Shown: piece by piece, positions 31,833 through 39,112 of the stretch
Layout of the letters: every line of letters starts with the position of its first letter
Numbering within the stretch: position 1 is the stretch's first letter
From: Candidatus Nomurabacteria bacterium
GTDB taxonomy: Bacteria; Patescibacteria; Paceibacteria; UBA9973
NCBI GenBank assembly: GCA_023267435.1
Contig: JAHFNH010000002.1
Span: forward strand, 120,250-184,249
Reading direction: 5' to 3'
DNA: 64,000 nucleotides
The notes under the pieces: generated by a model
What the model was told of the DNA's origin: nothing
Seen by the model: only the letters and a program-made list of their open reading frames with translations
Databases searched by the model: none
Translations under genes and position numbers: made by a program

Positions 31833-31949
31833 CAAGAGAAATAAACTGCTTTATTTCGAGCAGAAATCGAAAAGCTTTTCGTTCTCTGATGAAATCAGAG
31901 CGAAAAGGTATACTGTTCCTGTAAGGAAAGATTCCTGCCGAGGACACAA
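31816..31949 (+). repeat. Direct repeat of the tRNA-Arg 3' end
   Basis: The 20 bases GATTCCTGCCGAGGACACAA occur at 31816-31835 (tRNA end) and 31930-31949, with 114 bases start-to-start. The intervening DNA contains CGAAAAGCTTTTCG and CTCTGAT-GAA-ATCAGAG hairpins. This looks like an attachment-site scar left by a tRNA-targeting integrative element that is now gone. Confidence 0.65.
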
Positions 31950-31957
31950 ATTTAAAA

Positions 31958-31995
31958 TTGGCTTTTTATAAGTCTTATGCTAAAATACCATTATG
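31958..31995 (+). promoter_or_regulatory. Leaderless-type promoter of the 31993 gene
   Basis: TTGGCT (31958-31963), 17-base spacer, TGC-TAAAAT (hexamer 31981-31986), six bases, ATG (31993). Confidence 0.55.
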
Positions 31996-32253
31996 GATCC
32001 TGAATCAAAGCAATTACTTGAAAATACATACGCATTATCCGAGGAGAATAATAAAATGCTTCACAGCATGAGACGTGCGCAAAAAATCGCATCTTTTATG
32101 CGTGTAATGTATTGGATAGTTATTATTGCCATCACTTTTGGATCTTATTATTTCTTGCAACCATATGTGACGCAATTGCAGAAATTTATGCAGGATTCCG
32201 GTGCTAGTATTGATCAATTAAAAAATATAGGTAATTATTTACCTAAAAAATAA
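31993..32253 (+). CDS. Small single-pass membrane protein, 86 aa
   Basis: MDPESKQLLENTYALSEENNKMLHSMRRAQK, an amphipathic N-terminal helix, then one membrane helix (VMYWIVIIAITFGSYYFL, about 38-55) and a short polar tail. I know similar small proteins in Candidate Phyla Radiation genomes but no function for them. It has its own promoter with a six-base spacing to ATG (leaderless). Lies between tRNA-Arg and tRNA-Phe. Confidence 0.7.
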   Translation: MDPESKQLLENTYALSEENNKMLHSMRRAQKIASFMRVMYWIVIIAITFGSYYFLQPYVTQLQKFMQDSGASIDQLKNIGNYLPKK

Positions 32254-32336
32254 ACACGCAAGCCGAGATGACTGTTTTGGTTGATAACGCCAAATAAAGA
32301 AAATAAGTTAAAAAGTTTTGAAAATAAAATAAACAT

Positions 32337-32409
32337 GCCGAGATAGCTCAGTTGGTAGAGCGCTCCCCTGAAGAGGGATAGGTCCCCAGTTCGACCCTGG
32401 GTCTCGGCA
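32337..32409 (+). tRNA. tRNA-Phe(GAA)
   Basis: Acceptor GCCGAGA / TCTCGGC, anticodon loop CTGAAGA (anticodon GAA), T arm CCCAG-TTCGACC-CTGGG. The anticodon stem has one C-T mismatch at its base. CCA not encoded. Confidence 0.93.
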
Positions 32410-32421
32410 CATAAAAACAAT

Positions 32422-32456
32422 AAAAGGCTGACATTAAAAGTGTCAGCCTTTTTGTT
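32422..32456 (+). terminator. Terminator after tRNA-Phe
   Basis: AAAGGCTGACATT / GTGTCAGCCTTT stem, then T-run. Confidence 0.8.
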
Positions 32457-32474
32457 TTAAATAAATTAAACAAA

Positions 32475-32759
32475 CTATGATACAGTCAGTCCTTGTGGAC
32501 GCTCTCTTTCAAAATCACCACATATAGCACCAGCATCCTCTTTATTTGTGTCATCCAAAAAGCGCATATGTGTTCCATTGTGGAATACATAATCTTGTAC
32601 ATTAATGGAATTCACAGGGCGGCTTAAAAGATGCGTTGGATATTTTCCTGGTCCTCCACAGTTAGCAACTAAAACAGTCCATATTTTGTTATTTTTATCT
32701 TGGATTTCAGAGTCTTTTTTAAGACCCTTAAAATCTTTTAAATCGATCATGCTCTCCAT
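32475..32759 (-). CDS. Unknown protein, 94 aa
   Basis: Not recognised. MESMIDLKDFKGLKKDSEIQDKNNKIWTVLVANCGGPG, later HLLSRPVNSINVQDYVFHNGTHMRF and CGDFERERPQG. Two cysteines, several His. Leader without Shine-Dalgarno (AAATAAATAAAC before ATG). Divergent with 32896-33222 by the palindromic -35 at 32821-32832. Confidence 0.6.
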   Translation of the reverse strand: MESMIDLKDFKGLKKDSEIQDKNNKIWTVLVANCGGPGKYPTHLLSRPVNSINVQDYVFHNGTHMRFLDDTNKEDAGAICGDFERERPQGLTVS

Positions 32760-32803
32760 GTTTATTTATTTTTTAATTAGTACTACTTTTATTTCTATCT
32801 TCC

Positions 32804-32849
32804 ACACTACTATAAAATCTTTGACTCGTCAATCTTTTTGTGATATTAT
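32804..32849. promoter_or_regulatory. Divergent promoter with palindromic -35
   Basis: TTGACTCGTCAA at 32821-32832. Plus: TTGACT, 17 bases, TATTAT (32844-32849). Minus: TTGACG, 17 bases, TAGTGT (32809-32804). Confidence 0.7.
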
Positions 32850-32895
32850 TTTATTAAATAAATGTAAGTCAAACAGTTCTTAAAAAGAGAAAAAC

Positions 32896-33222
32896 ATGAG
32901 AAAAGTTAATAGATACCACCAGGAAATACTCGATCAGGCTAAGGCATATGATCTGAATCTTGATAATTTAAGAGAAAAATACGGCCTTATTTTTGTTTTA
33001 AAACTTTTTAAATACCTTATAAAAGAAACAAAAAAGGACAATAAAAAAATTTGGTTTATTTGTCCGGAAAAGAATTTTAATTACGAATCTGACCTTTCTG
33101 ATTATGTAGATGGATTGGAAAATGCTGGATTTAAATTAAAAAAACACAAAGAAGATTTTATCGATGAAGATACTGGAGAGGTTGTAGGTATCGAAAGATA
33201 CTACTTTAAGCCGTTAAAATAA
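32896..33222 (+). CDS. Unknown protein, 108 aa
   Basis: Not recognised. Starts MRKVNRYHQEILDQAKAYDLNLDNLREKYG, a helix-rich start, then LIFVLKLFKYLIKETKKDNKK and an acidic-aromatic C-terminal part (GVVG-less; EDTGEVVGIERYYFKPLK). Soluble and basic/acidic mixed. Accessory-type gene with palindromic promoter, A-rich leader (TTAAAAAGAGAAAAAC before ATG) and strong terminator at 33241. Confidence 0.6.
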   Translation: MRKVNRYHQEILDQAKAYDLNLDNLREKYGLIFVLKLFKYLIKETKKDNKKIWFICPEKNFNYESDLSDYVDGLENAGFKLKKHKEDFIDEDTGEVVGIERYYFKPLK

Positions 33223-33240
33223 AAATCTATTCTAATACAA

Positions 33241-33270
33241 AAAACACCTGTAAATATTACAGGTGTTTTT
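33241..33270. terminator. Terminator between convergent genes
   Basis: AAAACACCTGT-AAATATT-ACAGGTGTTTT; serves both strands. Confidence 0.85.
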
Positions 33271-33277
33271 AATTAAT

Positions 33278-34570
33278 TTATTTTGCTATTAGAAGCATTA
33301 ACTTATCATAATCATTGCAAAGCTCTTCTTCTTTCATTAAACATTTTGTCGTGTCAATTTCTGCTCTGTAAAATTGTACTTTTGTTTTATGATATTCAGG
33401 ATTTCCCCCATTCCATAAAGTTTGTACATCACCAACAACAGAATATGCATTACAATTGTACGTGTTAATTTTTTCAACTTCTTTTATGTCATATTTAAAA
33501 AAACCATGATACCCACCGATACTGGTAATAAAATCAATGGGCTGACCAGACTTTTGAAGACTTTTTACATGAAATTCAGGTTCACCATTATCCATACATG
33601 CGCCAACTTTTCTTTTTTGAGTAAACCATGTATTTTTTCCAAACTTCATTAGCACATACAAAGGGAAAGTTTTAGGCTGAAAAGTACTTTTCATTAAACT
33701 TGGCCATTTTTCTCTTAATAAACGATGAGTGTCGGGACCAATATGAATATTTTTAATCATATCCGAACTTCGTACTCCAATAAATCTTGTACCGTCTGTC
33801 CACCCATGACAATCTACATCAGAAACCAAACTAGGACTTCTTTGTCCTTCATGATGTAAATGAGCTAAGCCGCTGATAGAAAGAAGATGTGCAAAAGGTA
33901 TACCTATCCTTTCAAAATTAGATTTAAAACCCTTACCATCATTTTCACTACGCCCGTAATTAGGAGAAGGTGCACCACCCATCGTTAAAATAAATGGATC
34001 TTCAATGTTAAGGTTCCTTTCCAAATGCCACTCCTTTGCCAACTTTGCATGGTATCTAATATAATCCTCTGCCCTTTTTCCTAAACGGGCTTTCATCAAA
34101 GGGTCACTTAATGCTTCACTAGCACGAATTGTAGTGTTACAAAACAAATATAAATATTTATTTGCGAGTTCACTCAAATCGACAATTGAAACTTCTCCAT
34201 ACTTACCACTTTCAAGATCATAAAATTCCTTTTCAGAAATCCTACCACCTTCTATTTTTCTCGTCTTGTCTTTAAATGAATGACGGTAAGCACTACAAAC
34301 ACCTTTTAAGGTTGCCATGGGACTATCGCCATGAGCAACAATAATAATACTTGTACCACCTTTACTCTTCCACATATATTCAGACGATGTGGTTGTAAAA
34401 TAATTTTCCCAAGGAACTTCCCCTGGTTTTGTTGCAAGTCGAGCAGTAATAATATCAGGAAGGGTCGCAATATGACCACTAGTTCCTGCAAAAGTACCTG
34501 CATGCTTCCAACTTGGAATGATTCCGTTCTGATGATAGAACGCCATCACATTAGTTGTTGATTTTTTCAT
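33278..34570 (-). CDS. Unknown protein, 430 aa
   Basis: Not recognised. The largest of the accessory genes. No signal or membrane helix is clear. Visible are TTSSEYMWKSKGGTSIIIVAHGDSP (about 60-84, an alpha/beta strand with HGDS), a helical middle (LGKRAEDYIRYHAKLAKEW), a His-rich HLHHEGQ (about 235-241) and DCHGWTDGTRFIGVRSSDM. The His and Asp clusters could bind metal. The promoter (34671-34699) has the palindromic -35. Leader A-rich, with ACCTTTAAAAAGG before ATG. Confidence 0.65.
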   Translation of the reverse strand: MKKSTTNVMAFYHQNGIIPSWKHAGTFAGTSGHIATLPDIITARLATKPGEVPWENYFTTTSSEYMWKSKGGTSIIIVAHGDSPMATLKGVCSAYRHSFKDKTRKIEGGRISEKEFYDLESGKYGEVSIVDLSELANKYLYLFCNTTIRASEALSDPLMKARLGKRAEDYIRYHAKLAKEWHLERNLNIEDPFILTMGGAPSPNYGRSENDGKGFKSNFERIGIPFAHLLSISGLAHLHHEGQRSPSLVSDVDCHGWTDGTRFIGVRSSDMIKNIHIGPDTHRLLREKWPSLMKSTFQPKTFPLYVLMKFGKNTWFTQKRKVGACMDNGEPEFHVKSLQKSGQPIDFITSIGGYHGFFKYDIKEVEKINTYNCNAYSVVGDVQTLWNGGNPEYHKTKVQFYRAEIDTTKCLMKEEELCNDYDKLMLLIAK

Positions 34571-34670
34571 AGTTTTTTACCTTTTTAAAGGTCTTTTTTA
34601 ATGAACACCTACCTTTTTTTCTGGTTGTCGGCAAAATTCCAGTTTTCTATTTAATAAGTTTTCTGTCTAC

Positions 34671-34699
34671 AGATTACCATCTTACCTTTGACTTGTCAA
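34671..34699 (-). promoter_or_regulatory. Palindromic -35 promoter of the 33278-34570 gene
   Basis: TTGACTTGTCAA (34688-34699); minus-strand TTGACA, 17 bases, TAATCT (34676-34671) preceded by TGG. Confidence 0.65.
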
Positions 34700-34726
34700 A
34701 AATTTTATTATGTCGTTTTATTAAAT

Positions 34727-34758
34727 AAAAAACACCAGCATTAGCTGGTGTTTTTTAT
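34727..34758. terminator. Terminator of the glutaredoxin gene
   Basis: AAAAAACACCAGC-ATTA-GCTGGTGTTTTTT, 13-bp perfect stem. Confidence 0.85.
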
Positions 34759-34775
34759 TTTTAAATCTTTATATT

Positions 34776-35012
34776 TTAAAGTCCCAACATCGAAGCGATT
34801 TTGGGCTGGTCGAAACCGACAGTCAATTCGTCCCCTATTATTATTACCGGCACGCCCATTTGTCCGCTCTTATCAACCATTTCTTTTCTTTTTTCTAAAT
34901 CAGCCGCTACGTCATACTCAGTGTAAGCTATATTATTTTCATCGAAATAATCTTTCGCTAAGTGGCAAAAGTGACAAGAAGGCGTTGAATAAATTAATAC
35001 TTTTTTTTCCAT
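34776..35012 (-). CDS. Glutaredoxin-like protein
   Basis: 78 residues with thioredoxin fold: beta strand KKVLIYSTPSC, active site CHFC (about residues 13-16), cis-Pro loop GVPVI (about 53-57) and GFDQPKI. A small NrdH/glutaredoxin-type disulfide reductase, possibly reduced by TrxB (20494-21420). The context gives no partner. Confidence 0.9.
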   Translation of the reverse strand: MEKKVLIYSTPSCHFCHLAKDYFDENNIAYTEYDVAADLEKRKEMVDKSGQMGVPVIIIGDELTVGFDQPKIASMLGL

Positions 35013-35071
35013 ATTTTTTAAATTATTATTTTTAATAAATCTATTTTATCATACTCTAATATTAGCGCAAT

Positions 35072-35446
35072 TTATTTAAGTAGATTTTTAAAAAAAGAAA
35101 AGAATCCATTTTGTTTAGGTGCTGTAGTTTCTGGTTGATTTTTATCTTGAACCACTACTATTATTCCCTCGCCATCTTTTACTAGACCAAATTTTTCTCG
35201 AACAGCTGCTTCTTTTCCCTTGTCTGTCTGTAAATTTTGAATATCAGCTGAAAGTTTTTCTTGATTTTTTTGCAATTCTGCTATTTTATCTTCCGCTATT
35301 TTTTTATTTTTAGAAGCCTCCACAGCTTTACTGACAATACCCATCACACTCCAAGCAAAAACAAGAGTCATAATAAGAAGCAAAGCTAAAACAGGTCTGG
35401 ATTCTAAAATAGCACGAAACCTTCTTTTTTCTTGAAAATTTTTCAT
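35072..35446 (-). CDS. FtsB/DivIC-like septum-formation protein
   Basis: 124 residues: basic start, one membrane helix (VLALLLIMTLVFAWSVMGIV, about 19-38), coiled coil (SKNKKIAEDKIAELQKNQEKLSADIQNLQ) and the family's KEAAVREKFGLVKDGEGIIVV motif. Such proteins join FtsL and FtsI in the divisome. The ATG lies six bases from a -10 (TAGTAT) that overlaps the -10 of the divergent 37-aa gene. Confidence 0.85.
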   Translation of the reverse strand: MKNFQEKRRFRAILESRPVLALLLIMTLVFAWSVMGIVSKAVEASKNKKIAEDKIAELQKNQEKLSADIQNLQTDKGKEAAVREKFGLVKDGEGIIVVVQDKNQPETTAPKQNGFFSFFKNLLK

Positions 35447-35468
35447 AATCTGATACTATGATTATATG
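35444..35468. promoter_or_regulatory. Divergent promoters sharing one -10
   Basis: ATACTAT at 35453-35459 read on the plus strand gives TACTAT (35454-35459), six bases before ATG 35466; on the minus strand TAGTAT (35458-35453), six bases before ATG 35446. Plus has TTGAAA 16 bases upstream. Confidence 0.55.
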
Positions 35469-35579
35469 CTTTTCAATAAAAAACATCAAAAGAGAATACA
35501 GATAGCTTGGGCGATAGTCGGACTACTAGTTATCGTCAGTATGATTTTGCTATACATTCCAAGTTTGCGACCGCAATAA
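35466..35579 (+). CDS. Small membrane protein, 37 aa
   Basis: MLFNKKHQKRIQIAWAI, then VGLLVIVSMILLYI and a short tail. A basic N-terminus and one membrane helix. Too short for most gene finders but with a -10 six bases from its ATG and a stop two bases before the lepA stop. Similar tiny one-helix proteins near ftsB-like genes are familiar to me from related genomes, without a function. Confidence 0.6.
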   Translation: MLFNKKHQKRIQIAWAIVGLLVIVSMILLYIPSLRPQ

Positions 35580-35581
35580 AA

Positions 35582-37384
35582 TTATTTATCTCCTGCGCGC
35601 ATCATCTTTAAAAACACATCTTGCGGAATATTTACGCGTCCGCGCTCTTTCATTTTCTTCTTGCCTTTTTTCTGCTTTTCGCGCAGTTTCATTTTTCGAG
35701 TTATATCTCCGCCGTACATATGCTGAGTAACATCTTTCTTGAAAGCTTGCATAGTCCTAGAAGAAATAATGCGTCCCAAAGCCTTGCCTTGTATTTTTGT
35801 CGTGAACATCTGTTTCGGTAAAATTCCATGTAATTTCTCAACTGCATTTTCTGCTTCTTCTTCCACTCGTTTTTTTGATACGACACGAGAAAAGGCAGCC
35901 ACCGGTTCATCAGCCACAAGAATATCCAAACGAGTAACATTCGCTTCGCGCATATCGCCTATTTCATAAGAGATAGAACCATAACCCGAAGAAACACTTT
36001 TTAATTCATCGAAGAAATTACGCATCAATTCTCGCAAAGGCATTTTGACAGATATTGCTGAACGACTGTCACCGAAATTCTCCGTCTCGCCTATTTCCGC
36101 TTCATGATCAAAAAGAAGCTGCATAATATTTCCCAAATAAGCTGCGGGAGATATTATTTTCACCATTACCCACGGTTCAAACACAATTTGAATATCACCA
36201 TCATCCGGAAAATAATATGGAGAATATACTTTTTCTTTTTTGCCATTTTTCATCAACACCTCATAGGTAATAGAAGGCGTCGTAATAACTAATTCCAAAT
36301 CAAATTCTCTTCTCAATCTTTCAGAAATTATTTCCAAATGAAGCATTCCTAAAAATCCGCATCGGAAACCTCTGCCCAAAGATCCGCTTGATTCTTCTTC
36401 ATAAGAAAAAGCTGAATCAGAAAGTTTTAATTTTCCTAACGCTGCTTTTAATTCTGTAAAATCATCTGCATCCTCTGGAAAAATAGATGCCCAGACGACA
36501 GGTCGAGGTTGCATATAACCTCCCAATGCCGGCAATGGATTTTTTAATAAAGTTATCGTATCTCCGACAGATGCAATGCCTGGCTTTTTAATACCTGTCA
36601 CTATGTAACCTGTATCTCCTGCCGATAAAAAATCTCTCGGTGTTTCTTCAGGTGAAAATGTACCGACTTCGAGTGCGTTAAATTTTTCATTCGAAGCAGA
36701 AAAAATCAAACTGTCTCCTTTAGAAACTTTTCCATCCAAGACTCTAATATAGACAATAACTCCCCTGTGATTTGAATATTTAAAATCAAAAACAAGCGCG
36801 CGTAAATTATTATCTCCCTGATAACTTTCTTTCGGTGGAGCTATGCGTTTTATGACTTCATGTAAAAGATCCTCTACTCCTTCTCCAGTACGCCCAGAAA
36901 CTAAAAGTATCTCATTTGGATCACAGTCTAAAAGCTTCACAACTTCTTCTTTTATTTCTTCGACTCTTGCCAAAGGCGAATCGATCTTTGAAAGGACAGG
37001 AATAATCTTGAGCCCTCCCTCGCGCGCCATAGCGAGCGTAGTGAGTGTTTGCGCCTGCACGCCTTGTGTCGAGTCAACGAGTAAAATAGAGCCTTCTACG
37101 GCCTTTAAAGCGCGAGAAACCTCGTAAGAGAAGTCTATGTGCCCAGGAGTATCGATCAGGTTTAAAACGTAATTTTCATTGCCAAATTTATATTCCATTC
37201 GAACAGGCTGCATCTTTATTGTGATTCCACGTTCTCGTTCCAATTCCATAGAATCCAGCACTTGATCACGCATTTTTCTTGTTTCAATTGTGTGTGTTAT
37301 TTCAAGCATTCTGTCTGCCAAGGTACTTTTACCGTGGTCGATGTGGGCAATAATTGAAAAATTCCTAATATGCTTTAGGTCCAT
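35582..37384 (-). CDS. lepA: Elongation factor 4 (LepA)
   Basis: 600 residues of the translational GTPase: G1 AHIDHGKSTLADR (12-24), G2 region RERGITIKMQPV, G3 DTPGHIDF, G4 LSKID (NKxD variant), C-terminal domain with RGRVNIPQDVFLKMMR, the LepA-specific CTD. Back-translocase acting on stalled ribosomes. Its promoter is TGT-TAAGAT six bases before ATG, so leaderless. Confidence 0.97.
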   Translation of the reverse strand: MDLKHIRNFSIIAHIDHGKSTLADRMLEITHTIETRKMRDQVLDSMELERERGITIKMQPVRMEYKFGNENYVLNLIDTPGHIDFSYEVSRALKAVEGSILLVDSTQGVQAQTLTTLAMAREGGLKIIPVLSKIDSPLARVEEIKEEVVKLLDCDPNEILLVSGRTGEGVEDLLHEVIKRIAPPKESYQGDNNLRALVFDFKYSNHRGVIVYIRVLDGKVSKGDSLIFSASNEKFNALEVGTFSPEETPRDFLSAGDTGYIVTGIKKPGIASVGDTITLLKNPLPALGGYMQPRPVVWASIFPEDADDFTELKAALGKLKLSDSAFSYEEESSGSLGRGFRCGFLGMLHLEIISERLRREFDLELVITTPSITYEVLMKNGKKEKVYSPYYFPDDGDIQIVFEPWVMVKIISPAAYLGNIMQLLFDHEAEIGETENFGDSRSAISVKMPLRELMRNFFDELKSVSSGYGSISYEIGDMREANVTRLDILVADEPVAAFSRVVSKKRVEEEAENAVEKLHGILPKQMFTTKIQGKALGRIISSRTMQAFKKDVTQHMYGGDITRKMKLREKQKKGKKKMKERGRVNIPQDVFLKMMRAGDK

Positions 37385-37419
37385 AAAGACATCTTAACAG
37401 AAAATAGATTAATTTTAAA
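37382..37419 (-). promoter_or_regulatory. Leaderless-type promoter of lepA
   Basis: TGT-TAAGAT (hexamer 37396-37391), six bases, ATG (37384). Weak -35 TTAAAA (37419-37414). Confidence 0.45.
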
Positions 37420-39094
37420 GCTCTTCTTGAGACGGAGCGATAATTTTCGCATGCCAGAATTTTGTTCTGAGAGTTTTGATCAAATCTTTCAACTCTTCAT
37501 TTTTAAGCAAATAAAGAACTAAAACTCCCGCTATGATTCCTGCAATTCCTGAAATAAATCCTTGCAAAAAAACACCCAAGAAAGTGGTGGTTCCAAAAAT
37601 TGGAGAAAGAATATTTAAGCAGAAATAAGATACGAGACCAATGAAAAATGACGCGCCAAGGCTTTGAAAAAAAGTTTTAGATATAAATGATTCGTCTCCC
37701 ATAAAATCTCTCTTGATAAAAATCCAATGCAAAATAAAATTTAAAATTGTACCCACAGAATATGCCAGAGGCAACATCAATACTTCTGTGCCAGGAATAT
37801 CTGAAACTTTCAGTATTGATTCTATGAAATAACGGAATGAAGCAAAGTTTTCAAAAACATGGATAAAGAAATAAGATAAAAATATAATTAAAATAGAACA
37901 GCATAAATTCACACTAAGAGGACGCTTTGTATCCCCCGAAGCATAATAAGCTCGAGACAAAAGAGCGATCATCGCCTGCGCCAGAACTGAAACAGAAAAG
38001 ATTGCTAATGATGCTGCAACAAGACGAGTATTTTCCCAAGAAAAAGATCCTGAACCTAAAATAACGCGCACGATCTGCGCTCGAAGAACAATGAAAAGAA
38101 AAGTTATCGGCAAGGACCAAAAAATAATTTGATTCGCAGCTGATTTTAAATGTTTTTTAAATTCCTCTTTATGTCCAGCTCCATATGATTTCGCTAAAGT
38201 AGGAAAAGCGGCTACCGCATACGACACACCAATAATATTTAAGGGTACGGATTGAAGATTCCACGAAAAATTAAAAATCGAAATAGAACCGCTCTTTAAA
38301 AACGACGCGAGAGCGACAATGACAATCAACGCAATATTATTGAAGGCAAGACCTAAGGTTCTAGGGAAAGATGTTTGGATTGCTTTTTTAATATCTGTAA
38401 AATTAACTGAAGAAGAAAATCTAGGAGCAAATCCGCAACCAGAAGAAGCAAAAGCCTGAATTGAAAAATGCATCAAAGCACCAAGTGCGACACCGATAGC
38501 CAAACCGTAAATACCGAAAACTGGATACAAAAATAAAACTCCGATAATGATGCCGAAATTGTAAAAAATAGGACTAAGCGAGTAGATAAAGAATTTACGG
38601 AAAAGCTGGGTGACTGTTCCAAAAAGATTGGAAAGACCCATCAATATCGGAGAAAGAAGCATAATACGAGACATCACTATTACCTTTGATTGCATTAATG
38701 GCGTAAATCCAGGAGCGATGAAATGTGCCAAATAAGGCATCAACAAAAAGGCAATAAAAGAAACTAAAATCATTGTGCTAAAAAACACAGTAAAAACATC
38801 ATTCAAGAATTTTCTAGCTTCAGGACTCACCTTCTCTTCGGGCATTCTGCTGACCAAAAAAGGTATGAGTACTGTGATAGAAGCCAGTGATGCGATAGAA
38901 ATAAAAATCAAATCCGGTATTCTGAAAGCCGCATAATATGCATCGAGTTGCGCTGATGGACCGATAACGTGTGCAATAGTTCTATCTCGCAGAAGCCCGA
39001 GAATTTGCGAGAAAAGCGTGAAGATGCCCAAAAGCAACGCCGCTTGGTTTAAGTTTCCAAATTCTTTTCCTAAAATTCTCAGTATCTTTTCCAT
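37415..39094 (-). CDS. murJ: Lipid II flippase MurJ (MviN)
   Basis: 559 residues, about fourteen membrane helices. MviN hallmarks: GLLRDRTIAHVIGPSAQLDAYYAAFRIPDLI near the N-terminus, VLIPFLV, GNLFGTVTQLFRKFF, and the FSRAYYASGDTKRP segment (here LLSRAYYASGDTKRPL). It flips lipid II for peptidoglycan. C-terminal tail ends in an acidic sequence. Follows the O-antigen-ligase-like gene by 18 bases on the same strand. Confidence 0.93.
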   Translation of the reverse strand: MEKILRILGKEFGNLNQAALLLGIFTLFSQILGLLRDRTIAHVIGPSAQLDAYYAAFRIPDLIFISIASLASITVLIPFLVSRMPEEKVSPEARKFLNDVFTVFFSTMILVSFIAFLLMPYLAHFIAPGFTPLMQSKVIVMSRIMLLSPILMGLSNLFGTVTQLFRKFFIYSLSPIFYNFGIIIGVLFLYPVFGIYGLAIGVALGALMHFSIQAFASSGCGFAPRFSSSVNFTDIKKAIQTSFPRTLGLAFNNIALIVIVALASFLKSGSISIFNFSWNLQSVPLNIIGVSYAVAAFPTLAKSYGAGHKEEFKKHLKSAANQIIFWSLPITFLFIVLRAQIVRVILGSGSFSWENTRLVAASLAIFSVSVLAQAMIALLSRAYYASGDTKRPLSVNLCCSILIIFLSYFFIHVFENFASFRYFIESILKVSDIPGTEVLMLPLAYSVGTILNFILHWIFIKRDFMGDESFISKTFFQSLGASFFIGLVSYFCLNILSPIFGTTTFLGVFLQGFISGIAGIIAGVLVLYLLKNEELKDLIKTLRTKFWHAKIIAPSQEEL

Positions 39095-39112
39095 TCAATA
39101 TCTATTTCAATA

